Position numbers and translations under genes: made by a program. Source: Sodiomyces alkalinus F11 (taxonomy: Eukaryota > Ascomycota > Sordariomycetes > Glomerellales > Plectosphaerellaceae). Taken from it: a DNA stretch of 64,000 nucleotides. The stretch lies in contig NW_021167088.1 of assembly GCF_003711515.1 (NCBI RefSeq), positions 210,351 through 274,350 of the forward strand, given 5' to 3'. Each line of letters opens with the position of its first letter. The stretch's first letter is position 1. The notes under the pieces are model-generated. The model was not told the DNA's origin. It made no database searches and worked only from the letters and a program-made list of their open reading frames with translations. Below, one piece after another: positions 22,440 through 33,068 of the stretch.

Positions 22440-24580
22440 CAGTACGCCCGAGGCAGAAGCTACTTCGCCTAAGGAAAAAGAAGTCGCTTTATCTAAAGAA
22501 GAATCATCGTCTAAAGAATCCAGTTCCTCCGACGAAGAGGAAGGACCAGAACAAACTTAATAAGACGACGAAGTAGCCAGCAATCACTCTTCTAATATAT
22601 CGAATAATAACCGTACCACGAACACCATAAGCACCGCGACGCCTACCACTGCTACTAGAGGAAGTAACGACCTTTAGTAGATTCGCGATATAATCACCTA
22701 GCTTTAGGGGGAGAATACGACCCTAAGAGCTTAGCTAAACTATCCTAGAATCGGGGCTAAGTATAGATACCCTATACCCCCTAAGTATAACGGGACTCGA
22801 GGGTAGCTTTAGAGCTTTATTACCTAGCTTAGAGGCTATCTCCTATTCTACTAGGATAGTATCCGTATAAAAGAAACTAAGGTACTCTATACCGCGGCAC
22901 TCCTTATAGGAGATACGCACGAATAGTTCGAGTCTATCCATAGAGACTACCTAGAGAATATAGGAATAGAGATCCTAAGGAAGCCCGGGACCACGGTAAT
23001 CTTTAAGGACTTCGACGTATTCGTCGAGAGACTTAACGCTATCTTCGGCCAGCCCGATAAGGAATAAGTCGCGGCTAAACGACTAAGCTAGCTACGTTAG
23101 ATAAAGTTAGCCGCAGACTATACTACGAGATTCTAGTAAATCTCGTTAAAGCTTAGCTACCCGGATAAGCCCCTTATAGATTAGTACTACTAAGGACTTA
23201 AGGAAGAAGTAAAGGACGAACTATACCGATTAGACTAACCTAAGACGTTTAGCGAATATACCGCGATAGTAATTCGTATCGATAACCGGAACTATAAATA
23301 ACGCCGTCAGAAAAAGCATTAAATAAGCGTTCTATTCTACACGGCTAATTCGAAGAAGAAATAATTATACCCACGCTAGTTCGGAAACACCTTATATAGA
23401 TACTATAGTGGACCTATAAAGCTTGATAACATTAACCGATAAAGCGATAAGCAGGGTAAAAGGGATATAACGAAAGTTAAGTGTTATAACTATAACAGGC
23501 CAGGTTACTACGCACGCGACTATTATAAGCCTAAGAAAGAACGACTATAACGATAAGCAAATACGATTAAGAAAGAAAGACCCTAGAAGGAAATTAACGC
23601 TGTTAGATACCTAGAAATTTATAGGGACGAAATACTATATATTAACCTCTATTAGGCAACCTACTACGATAACTATTATCTAGTATACTAATTAGGGAAA
23701 AACGGAGCTAGGTACTACCCTAAAAGACCCTAGAAGATACTCGCTATAGTATCTAGTAACGAGTACGATAACGACTATAGCCTTAAGATCCCTGACTAGG
23801 ATAAGGATAAACTAGCTTTATAAACTATCGCGGAAATCCTTTAAAAATACGGATAGACGAAAGAAGAAGCTAAGAGGCAGAAGCAGATCTTAGAAATCCA
23901 GAAGGAAGGAGATTATACCCGAAAGAGAATCGCTAAGCTCGAAGAGCAAGATTGGGAAACGGAGTCCGACGGAATCCCGGATAACAGCACGAACTTCTAG
24001 CGTTAATCCTAGGAAGTAGCCGACCCGGTTAAGGAAGAAACTATCTAGCTACGGATACTTAACTAGCTCGCGGAAGAACCACTAGGATAAACCCACTAAG
24101 TCCGTTTTACTAAACCTAACCTTAGTAAAGCCTACTATATAGTACCGATAAACACTAGCGGGGGGTAGTAATAAGCTACGTGTTAGTAACCTCACCACGC
24201 TTAGGAGGACTAAGACACTCTTACCGACTAGGTAGCGAGCCTATAAGGATCGGACAATTAACCACCTAGGCATAATTACTATAAGCACCGGTTAGACGAA
24301 TACGATACCACCAGCTACGTAATACACGCTTCTAAGAAAATCCGATAACTAGGATAAGACTAAGAAGCTTAGGAATCACGCTTCTAGGTCCTCGACGAAC
24401 GCCTACGACAGATAGAATAACTTTTAATCCAGTACGGGTTCTAGGATAAGGAAATATCCCTTAAACACCGAGCTAAACAGGCAAAAAACTAGGAGTATAC
24501 TATCGCTAGGAGTATATAAGAGGCACTCGATAGATATACTCTATAACACGTAGTAGTATAGGGTATTATTATATTAGAAT
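22440..24580 (+). pseudogene. gag and nucleocapsid region of chromovirus B, RIP-stopped
   Basis: Acidic Ser-rich N-terminal part, then a capsid-like segment about 22,740-23,300. A CCHC zinc knuckle is recognisable at 23,479-23,529 as KCYNYNRPGYYARDYYK, in which two Cys and the His have become Tyr through C-to-T changes. The region beyond is charged and coiled-coil-like. Many Gln/Trp codons are stops. The exact limits of gag and its frame relation to pol were not determined. Confidence 0.7.
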
Positions 24581-27500
24581 ACGACTTAACGAATATAAGA
24601 TAAACGCACTATTAGATATAGGCGTAGCAGGAAACTTTATCTTACTAGTAGCCGTGAGAAAGTTCTCTATTCCCTAGGTTAGAAAACACCTAGAAAAGGA
24701 GTATAAGATTACTCCGTATACGGGAAAGAACTAGTCCCACGAAGAAGTTATTATTAACCAGGAGACTATACACCTTTAGGTTAAAATCCAGAATAAGACT
24801 AGAATAATAAAGTTCGATATATACGATATAGGATATAAGGATGTTATCCTTAGTGAACTATAGTTTAACGAATAGAATCCCGATATAGACTAGAAGCTTA
24901 GCTAGCTCCGGTGGAGATTAGAGAGTAAGTAGGAGACCACGAAGGAAACCTTACCCGATCCCGATATCCGTCGAAAATAGCAGAAAGACTTACCGACGAA
25001 GGAGCCTTAGGGAGACTCAGACAGCCGCCAGAAGTCAGGGACTAAGGCAAAGGAAGTACGAAAGACTTTAAGACAGCAGCGACGGCATAACCACCAACGC
25101 GTAACCAATATTATTAAAGGAATCTACTAAATCGTCTAAGCAGAAAAAGGACTAGTAATAAGCGATTATAATAGACTCGCTAAGGTATTACTAGAATACC
25201 GTAAATACAGAAAGCTATTTACCGAAAATCTAGAGACCGGATTACCGAAATACCGGCACTATAATCATAAGATACCCCTAAAGGAAAGGACACACCTAAA
25301 ATTCTTTCTAATTTACGGGCTAAACTAGAAGGAATCAGATACCTTAGAAGAATATCTCGAAGAGATACTAGCAAAAGGCTATATCAGAGTATCATAATCA
25401 CTAGCAGGATACCCGATCCTATTTATACTAAAGAAAAATAGTAAACTACGACTATATATCGATTATCGATAACTTAACGATATAACTATTAAGAACCGCT
25501 ACCCACTACCTCTTATCTCGGAGATATAAGATTAGCTAGTTAGAGCGTAATAGTTTACGGCACTCGACTTAAAAGGAGCCTATAACTTAATTAGAATTAA
25601 GGAAGGAGAAGAGTAGAAAATAGCGTTTCGGACGAAACGAGGATATTTCGAGTACCTTATTATGCCTTTTAGACTAATAAATACGCCGGCATCGTTCTAA
25701 ACACTTATTAACGATATCCTAAGGAAGTATCTAGACCACTTCGTTATAGTATACCTAGATAATATCCTAATCTTCTCCAAAACACTCGAAGAACACTAAT
25801 AACACGTTCACACGATCCTATAACTCCTATAAGACACCGACCTATTAGTCGAACCAGAAAAAGTTCAATTCCACACGTAAGAAGTTAACTTTTTAGGTTA
25901 TACGATACGACCTAATAAGATCTATATAGCTAAGGCGAAAGTCTAATACGTCTCTAAGTAGCCACGACCCCAGAACGTTCGCGATATTCAGTCCTTTCTT
26001 AGACTTATAAACTATTATCGACGATTTATTAAGGACTATAGTAAGATTACTATCCCCTTAACTAAAGTAACTAAAAAGGGACTCGACTTCGAATAGAACG
26101 AAAGAATAGAAGAAGCATTCTAAGCTCTTAAAGGAAGGGTCACTAGCGAACCCATCTTAGTAATGCCAGACCCCGATAAAGAATACGAACTCGAAACAGA
26201 CGTATCCGACTAGGCTCTAGGAGCATAACTCGGACAGCGCGACGCAGAAAGAAGACTACACCCTATAGCCTTTATATCCAAGAAACTCAGTAGACTAGAA
26301 CTTAACTATCAGATCCACGATAAAGAGCTAATAGCTATTATCGAAGCCTTTAAAGAATAGAGACCGTATCTGTTAGGGATAAGATACCCGGTATAGGTCT
26401 ACACGGATTATAAGAACCTCGCGTAATTCACCACTACTAAGGTTCTTAATAAACGACAGATCCGATAGGCAGAATTCCTAGCCGAATTCAACTTCTATAT
26501 TTAATATATAAAAGGGAGCGAAAATAGTCGCGTAGACGCGCTTAGCCGACTAAGGACACCTAACGAATCCCCCAGACGGTAAGCAATACTCTAATAGGAA
26601 GGAGAAGCTCTTACCCTGAAGAATAGAGAGGTAAACAGCATTAATCGGATAACCAATATTATATTTAAAGAAGCACACGCCTCGCCGATATATAGATATT
26701 AAGGAGTTTATAAAATATACCACCGATTACGATAATAATACGGCTACACAGGAACTAAAGAACAAGTCAGGGACTTTGTTCGTAACTGCGATATTTACTA
26801 GAAAGCAAAGAGCAGCCGATATAAACCTTACGGACTACTAAAACCACTGCTAGTAGCAGACGGACTATAGAAATCGATTATAATAGACTTCGTGATAGGA
26901 TTTCCAGTATCCAAAGATCCAGTAACAGGAACCGCCTACGATAGCATATTCGTGATCGTCGACCGGTTCACGAAATACACTCTTTATATTCTATATATTA
27001 AAAACACCATAGCAGAAGAACTAGCAAGTATCTTTATCGACCGACTAATCAGGGATCACGGCGTACTAGACGAAATCATCACGGATAGAGATAAACTCTT
27101 TACTAGTAACTTCTAGAAAGCAGTTATAAGCCAGCTAGGAACAAAACACAAGTATTCGACAGCGTTTCACCCTATAATAGACGGATAAACCGAAATTATA
27201 AACTAAGTCCTAGAATAGTACCTACGATACTACGTAGGGTATAAATAAGATAATTAGGTGTAATACCTGCCACTTATATAGTTTGTATATAATAGCTCGT
27301 TAAACGAGTTAATAAAGAAAACACCGTTCGAAGTAAATTACGGATATACCCTGATAGTATTTAGGAAACCCTTAGAAGGACTAGACGCACTAAGAGCGAA
27401 AAAAACAGTTAAAAGCATAAAAAAACTACACGAAGAACTACGAACCGACCTAGAGATAGTCAGGACACGAATAAGCAGGTACGCGAATTAATTAAGGATT

Positions 27501-27910
27501 AAGGGACTAACCCTTTCGAGGGGGGACCGCGTCTACCTTATTCGAAAAAACATCAAAACACAACGACTAAGCGATAAATTAGATTTTAAAAAATTAGGAC
27601 CGTTTAAAATCCTAGAGAAAAAATCAGATACGAACTATATTCTATCACTACCTCCGATAATAAGGATACATAATAATTTCCATATCTTACTACTTAAACC
27701 AGCACCGAAAAACGCAAAAATAATATAAGACACGATTATAGTCGATACTAGCGATATATATAAAGCAGAACGAATCCTCGACCACCGAGAGACGCTAGAC
27801 GGTACCGAATATTTTATAAAATAGAAAAACTACGATCACGGCGATAATACATAGGAACCCAGAACTAACCTAATTCATTACAAACAACTCCTAAAGCAAT
27901 ACCGACAGAA
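24580..27910 (+). pseudogene. pol of chromovirus B: protease, RT, RNase H, integrase, chromodomain
   Basis: Protease: LLDIGVAGNF near 24,605, where the catalytic D(T/S)G is now DIG. Reverse transcriptase: about 25,370-25,830, with [23 protein letters not shown] and YLDN at about 25,750. RNase H: about 26,190-26,560, with [16 protein letters not shown] and the VDALSR end. Integrase: zinc region near 26,700-26,830, then an undamaged stretch 26,892-27,116 including FVIVDRFTKY and IITDRDKLF. Chromodomain: about 27,740-27,900 (YKAERILDHRE...YFIK.KNYDHGDNT.EP). Stops are again Gln/Trp to TAG/TAA. The element is inactive as it stands. Confidence 0.88.
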
Positions 27911-27942
27911 CTCTATCAGAACCCAGAACCGGACGCCGTAGT

Positions 27943-28463
27943 CTACACAAAATTAATATCCGAGAAATCACCTATATCCTACGATAGGATCAGATTCTAG
28001 TTAATCGTATCAACCGCACCCGCCGCTTATACGTTAACCACCGCTTCGGACTCCTCGCGGTCCGCCGCCTCTAGGGCGTTAAGGGACTCAAGGCCACGGG
28101 CCACTATAGTCACACCCTTAGAACGAAGGGACTCCCTCTAACGACGGATTCGGGCTAGACAGGCCAAAGACTCAGAAGCTTCTTTCTATACCTTCTCTAG
28201 CGCGCGATAAGCAGACAGAAAGGAAGCCTCGGTCACCTCCTCCTCCGTTTTAAGACGCTCTATTTCCTTATTAATACGTGTTACTAGAGAAAACGGTTAG
28301 CGAGGAGGAGCGGCTCGCGGAGAACAGGAAGACACCCACGAGAAGATAGAGGGACACCTAAACTATCGCACGAGCGACCACGACGAATATATTCCTTATA
28401 ACGAGAGATACTCTCGATTATAAGGCACCGGAAGCCTTTCGACTCGTAAAAGGAATAAGGCAT
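27943..28463 (-). pseudogene. Antisense Cys-rich and coiled-coil frame of chromovirus B
   Basis: On the strand opposite to pol, ATG at 28,461-28,463 opens MPYSFYESKGFRCLII...YIRRGRSCDSLGVPLSS, a Cys-rich motif with one or two Cys now Tyr. A second frame (about 28,310-27,943) continues as a coiled coil: RINKEIERLKTEEEVTEASF, then RRxRESLRSKG and RGLESLNALEAADREE, ending at TAG. A short intron or a frameshift is needed between them (about 28,310-28,370). The same layout occurs in chromovirus A, which argues that it is a real antisense gene of these elements. Role unknown. Confidence 0.55.
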
Positions 28464-28647
28464 AACTTCTACTCTAGAAAGCTCGATAGTACGCGATAAC
28501 TTAATTCGGTACTACGTTTTACAGGAAAGCTACGACTTCTGTATACGACCGGATATAATAGTTAGCCGTGAGAGAAAAGAAGAAAACCCAGGGGGTTATA
28601 AACCCGGGGTAGGCGACCTATTTATACGACCGCTAGGATAGCGCTTA

Positions 28648-28660
28648 GAAGAGGGAAGGT
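28648..28660 (+). other. Polypurine tract of chromovirus B
   Basis: AGAAGAGGGAAGG ends two bases before the 3' LTR, in the position of the plus-strand primer for reverse transcription. Confidence 0.75.
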
Positions 28661-28662
28661 AA

Positions 28663-29192
28663 TATTATGGCCAGCAAACCTAATATACACTAAGGGCATA
28701 CTAGTATATAACGTACTAGGGCGGTCGGCGAACCAGGAGATAACTAGAAGATAGCTTAGGGTAATATCACGTGCTAAGTCACGCGATGGGTGGCCGGTAT
28801 AGTATGCACCCGTATAGGGAACCTATTAGCATAGGGGGATTACTAGGATTACCAGGGGTCACTTAGTCTGGGAAGTGATCCGGCATAATCCCGAACCAGG
28901 AGATTACCAGGGCACCTATAATCCCGTAGATATATAAACCAGAGTATCCTAGGTCTTACTTCTATTAGAGAATAAGACATCGATCAATCTAAGTCTTCAC
29001 CTGGACTATTAGTCTACGCCTGACTCTACCTTATGAAGAAGACGCCTAGTCTTTACGACGCAACTACGACCAGACACTACGAACAACAGTTACTGCTCTT
29101 TAGTTAACATCCTCTTCTTATCTTGAACTAAAACCTCGACGCCAGTCCCCTATCGTCTGCTATACTATAGAGGACCGGAAGCCGTCGTAACA
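28663..29192 (+). repeat. 3' LTR of chromovirus B
   Basis: 530 bp, same length as the 5' LTR, TATTATGG...CCGTCGTAACA. The first 300 bp are more mutated than in the 5' LTR and the last 200 bp less. It is followed by the target duplication GGAAT. Confidence 0.93.
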
Positions 29193-29450
29193 GGAATTTT
29201 CTCTTTATTCTCTTCTCCTAAAAATATCCTCTAGTACTACTATTTAAGGTTAGAATATATTTTAAGCCTTTAGCTCCACCGTTACTTAACGGTGGATTAT
29301 CTACGGCTTTATTTTCTTTAAGCTCCGATCTATATATCACCGATAGTACTATTAACCTACTCGCCTCACCCGATAATCACTACCCACCCTACGGATACTC
29401 CGTAACTAGTTATAGCCTAAGGACAGGCCTTATTCCAGGAAGGGGTAGTC
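29193..29450. other. RIP-mutated flank of chromovirus B
   Basis: Joins the sequence before 21,865 if element B is removed. It ends in a purine-rich tract (CCAGGAAGGGGTAG, about 29,435-29,448) directly before copy 2 of the 306-bp repeat. No gene seen. Confidence 0.45.
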
Positions 29451-29760
29451 TATTAGGTATAGGATATAAGGAAGACTTAGGAGGTACTAGGATATAGTAG
29501 TGGACTACGTAGTAGACTACCGGCTAACTAATAAATGGATATTTATTATATAAGACGGGGAGCTAGACTATTCTAGAAGGAAGGGGTCAGCGATTATCTC
29601 TCCTCTACACTACCACCTACCTTTAAGATACTCTTCCTATTAACCACCACTTAACCTGTAGTTAGCCTCCCCTTATATAAGACTACGATCCTTATCTATC
29701 ACTCCCTATTACCCTCTGGTCCTTATCCCTTCGGGGTAGACCTATATCTCCTTCTTGATA
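29451..29760 (+). repeat. 306-bp dispersed repeat, copy 2
   Basis: Second copy of the repeat at 154-463, same orientation and same length over 306 bp. The purine-rich tract just upstream would suit a 3' LTR. The following sequence differs from that after copy 1. Confidence 0.7.
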
Positions 29761-29763
29761 ATA

Positions 29764-30290
29764 AGTTAGGATAACGCTATTAGTATTCCCTTAGATTCGG
29801 GTAGCGAGTATAACTTAAATAATACCACGGATAAATCGGGCCGTAATCTGCCTAAGAGCGATACTAGGGGAGATTCGGATAATAGCTTTTTAAGCTTTAA
29901 CCTACGACTAGTACGTAGGCTACTATATAACCAGCGTGATATATCGACTATGTATATACACCACACACACGAGGTACTAAATAAGACGCCCGAGCCCGAT
30001 ACTCCCCTAGACTATTCCTAGCGCCGCTAATAAAAGTAAGCCCCTAGCCCTATATAAGGTATTAAATAACGGCGTAGCTTAACACTCGTATTACTATCTA
30101 TAAGAGCAGCTAGAATACGGAAGTAAAATCACACTACGCGTGTAGAGCGTATAGGGGTAGTATATACCAAGTATAGGTATAAGCTAGAACTCCGCTTATA
30201 GGAACTATAGAATAAGAAGGAGGTATAGGAACTAAAGAGGCAGATACGGGAGCTTAAAAGAGAGGAAGAGCAGGAATAGTAATCATAATC
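29764..30290 (+). pseudogene. RIP-damaged gene remnant ending in a coiled coil
   Basis: Plus-strand frames start near 29,766 (LDSGSEYNLNNTTDKSGRNL, then LSFNLRLVRRLLYN.RDISTMY). At about 30,145-30,290 there is KYRYKLELRL.EL.NKKEV.ELKRQIRELKREEE, a Gln/Glu/Lys-rich coiled coil whose stops all fit CAG/CAA. The frame between the two parts was not traced. It converges with the intron-dense minus-strand gene. Family not recognised. Confidence 0.4.
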
Positions 30291-30309
30291 GTTATTTATA
30301 TAGAGTAAC

Positions 30310-32699
30310 GTATATACGAAGTATATACGGTGTTGAAGTATTAGCTATACATATAGTGAAAAAAATTAAACGCCCGTCTTAGCCTTATTATCGGTATCTA
30401 CGGGAACCAAAATAGGCGTAAGATTCTTATTCCCTATCTATAATTAGTATAAGTTATATAAATACGGCGTATATACGTAGTATATATAAGGGTAACTACT
30501 TACTATTAGAATAACGGGTAGGCTAAGCAGCGGGCCTTACTAACCTTTTTAGTGGCGGGCCTCTTAGTCTTCTTAGCCGCGGTTTCTAGGAAGTATTAGT
30601 AAATTTAGGTATATACAGGGTATATACCGAGTAGATATAGGTAACTTACTTACTCGCTTATTAGGCGTTAGCTACTACTCGATATCGTCGATATTATACT
30701 AGGCTGGTTAGTATATACATCGTATATATAAGGCTTAGGGGGAGTTATAGATCGTTTAGAGGTAGTAGAAGAAGGTATAACCTAGAAAGCTACGTTAGTA
30801 AAGTCGATAGTATATACGACGTATATACATAGGCTAGAATAGCACTATATTTCATCGCTTACTAAGCTTCTAGCGAGCAGAGCGCCGTGGCTTTAGTATC
30901 GAAAAAGACACCTTTTTACGGGGTCTTTTAGCTTTCGGAGGGCCTAGGACAGGGCTTAGAACTGCTAAAAGCGGAGGATTAAGGGGCGTCGCGTTATCGA
31001 GGTTATCGCATATACCAGGTATATACTTAGTCGTATCTAGGGCGTCGGGTATATCGTCGGGGATATCGGAGAGATCTAATAAGGGGGGCTCTCCGTATAT
31101 ACTTAGTATACACGGGGTTTAAAATATTAAATTCGACGCTCGCTCGTAAACTAAATTAGACTCGGGGGCGGGGGGGGTTTAGTCCTAGGTAGGACTATAG
31201 ATTCGAACCGAATATCGTATATACTAAGCATATACGCTATTTCTAGAGGCACCGTGGCTTTAGAATTACCCGAAACCGCTTACTTATAGGGAGTTAATAG
31301 CAGGGATATAATAACGGTATATACGGCGTATATACCACTAAAGAAACAGGGAAAAAGAAAAAGGAAAATAATAAGGCTATATAGGGTAAGGGAGTATATA
31401 CGGGGTATATACTAAATATATATAGGAGGAAAATAGGAAAATAGGAAAATAGCAAGGCTATATAGGGTAAGGGAGTATATACGGGGTATATACTAGATAT
31501 ATATAGGAGGAAAATAGGAAAATAGGAAAATAGTAAGGCTATATAGGGTAAGAGAGTATATCCGGGGTATATACTAGAGAGGAAAAGTCACTAACCTCGC
31601 GATAGAAACGATTACTAAACTTCTCTCGGAATTCGGGATATTTAGCCCTATATAATATTAGCATATACGATACCTATACTAAGGATATAGGTCACTTACG
31701 CCAACTCCTTAAAGCGATCGGTATATTTATCTATAAAGCTATTAACAGGACCACGACTCTATTATATTAGTATATACGTAGCGTATATAAGGTATAGGAT
31801 CGCTTACCCTGGCTTAAAAGTATACTCGGTATTCCGCTATCCTTTAGACTAAACCTAGAGTTTAATTACGCTAAGAATATTAGCGCTATATATACTTCGT
31901 ATATATATAGGTTATACGGGGTTAATCACTTACTTTATACTAGTAACCTACTCGGCCTGGCTAATATTAGTTTAAGTCGTACCCCGTAGTGCTTTAGGGT
32001 AGTAATTACGAATATAACGATAAAACTAAAAGATATATTAGGTATATACGTAGTATATACTATAGGTATACTTATAGCGGGTTAATCCTTAAAACTCTTT
32101 CTATATATTATAGTATTACCGTTAATAATAATATCATACCTATTATAAGTTAGTACTTAGTATATATTAGGCATATACAGAGTCACTCACACGCCAGTAT
32201 TAACCTTTAATATCTTAACTATACTGTAAGGGGCTAAGATAAGTGTTAGTATATATAAGGTATATACCTAATCGACGACTTACTAGAACTATCGATTTCT
32301 TCCTAGCTAATATTAGGATAAGCTAAACTATATAAGTATATACGACGTATATAGTATACCTATATAACTTACCGCCGCCTTTAAAGCCCTTAAGCGTATC
32401 CGGGACCCAGCTAGTATTATTATTAGGAATCGGTCCTATTATATTAGTTAAGTCCTAGGCATATACCCTGTATATGCTTACTATAGTGGTACTCTAGTCC
32501 TACGACGGATTCATCGCGTTATTAACCCCATTACCAGTAAAGGTATCTATATTAGCGGCTATCTGTATATAATCAGTATATACCTATTATATACTAGGGT
32601 TATTCGAACTTATTATTGGTTTCGGCGGTTACGGCGGCTACGGCGGTTAACTTAGTGATCTTTTTAGAAGTATATAGTTAGTATATATATAGTATATAG
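30310..32699. repeat. Array of 8+3+8 palindromes, about 22 copies
   Basis: Two 8-bp arms, GTATATAC-like, separated by exactly 3 nt, recur at 30,310; 30,469; 30,609; 30,711; 30,810; 31,008; 31,095; 31,217; 31,317; 31,394; 31,475; 31,556; 31,671; 31,770 (5-nt gap); 31,888; 32,042; 32,160; 32,249; 32,336; 32,459; 32,576 and 32,670. The least mutated is 32,459-32,477, GCATATACCCTGTATATGC, a perfect inverted repeat around CCT; C-to-T changes convert its ends to GTATATAC. At 32,565-32,594 and 32,670-32,699 a third arm continues the 11-nt period. Spacing averages about 110 bp. Copies lie in introns and in coding sequence. Function unknown. Confidence 0.85.
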
Positions 32700-32900
32700 C
32701 TCGAGGATAACTTATTTATAGAAATATCGAAAAAAGAAACTAACGATTATCAGTTCTCGAGATAGAATCTAATAAATAATATAAGCAGGGTATATACTAG
32801 TAAAAACAGAATAGCTAGGGTAACTAGCTTACCTATAAATAAAGTTATTATAGAAAGGAACAATTTTTACCTATAGCGTAAGGGTAGAATCTAATTAGGT
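30360..32900 (-). pseudogene. Unrecognised intron-dense gene, RIP-damaged
   Basis: On the minus strand, removing short GT..AG introns restores one frame. Introns, donor to acceptor: 32,594-32,547; 32,481-32,436; 32,372-32,303; 32,283-32,234; 32,190-32,140; 32,095-32,026; 31,933-31,871; 31,807-31,759; 31,699-31,648; then probably 31,595-31,338, about 30,864-30,782, 30,648-30,586 and 30,507-30,438. Exons are 19-92 nt until 31,596, then one long exon. The product has a PPxPPxPP start, a stretch DRFLIIILAGSRIRLRALKA, then FIDKYTDRFKELAAKYPEFR. An acidic and Pro-rich middle is followed by basic motifs KAKRPRKKVSFSILKPRR and AAKKTKRPATKK, possibly nuclear. Remaining stops are TAG/TAA in Gln context. 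It probably ends at 30,367. No known family recognised. Confidence 0.55.
31373..31588. repeat. Tandem repeat, 81-bp unit, 2.7 copies
   Basis: Units start at 31,373, 31,454 and 31,535 (AAGGCTATATAGGGTAAG). Each contains one palindrome and a GGAAAATA ladder. The array lies in the probable large intron 31,595-31,338 of the intron-dense gene. Confidence 0.85.
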
Positions 32901-33068
32901 AAAGTAGGCTATAAGTTATACCTAGACCCACTATAGTTTAAATAGCTAATAGTATTCTATTATTCTATAGCTAATAGTCTTATAGTACTATAGTACTATT
33001 ATACGTATAGTAGCTCGCTGTTTTCTAACTATATAAATATACTATATATAAATTCGGGTAGCTCTATA

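Larger units (their letters stand above)
21865..29192 (+). mobile_element. Ty3/Gypsy chromovirus B, complete, 7,328 bp
   Basis: Bounded by two direct 530-bp LTRs (21,865-22,394 and 28,663-29,192) with TGTTAC...TAACA ends, and flanked by the 5-bp target duplication GGAAT (21,860-21,864 and 29,193-29,197). A polypurine tract (AGAAGAGGGAAGG, 28,648-28,660) precedes the 3' LTR. The primer-binding site after 22,394 is not readable, probably because of RIP. Inside are gag-pol on the plus strand and an antisense frame before the 3' LTR. The element landed in sequence that is itself RIP-mutated, likely the 3' flank of chromovirus A. Confidence 0.93.

Noticed and set aside
154..29760. One 29.6-kb LTR element bounded by the 306-bp repeats
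   Set aside because: The repeats match, but no shared target duplication flanks them and the interior holds unmutated host-like genes. Separate insertions explain it better.
30310..32800. CRISPR array
   Set aside because: The repeats are short palindromes with irregular spacing in a eukaryotic, intron-containing gene; spacers are not unit-length.
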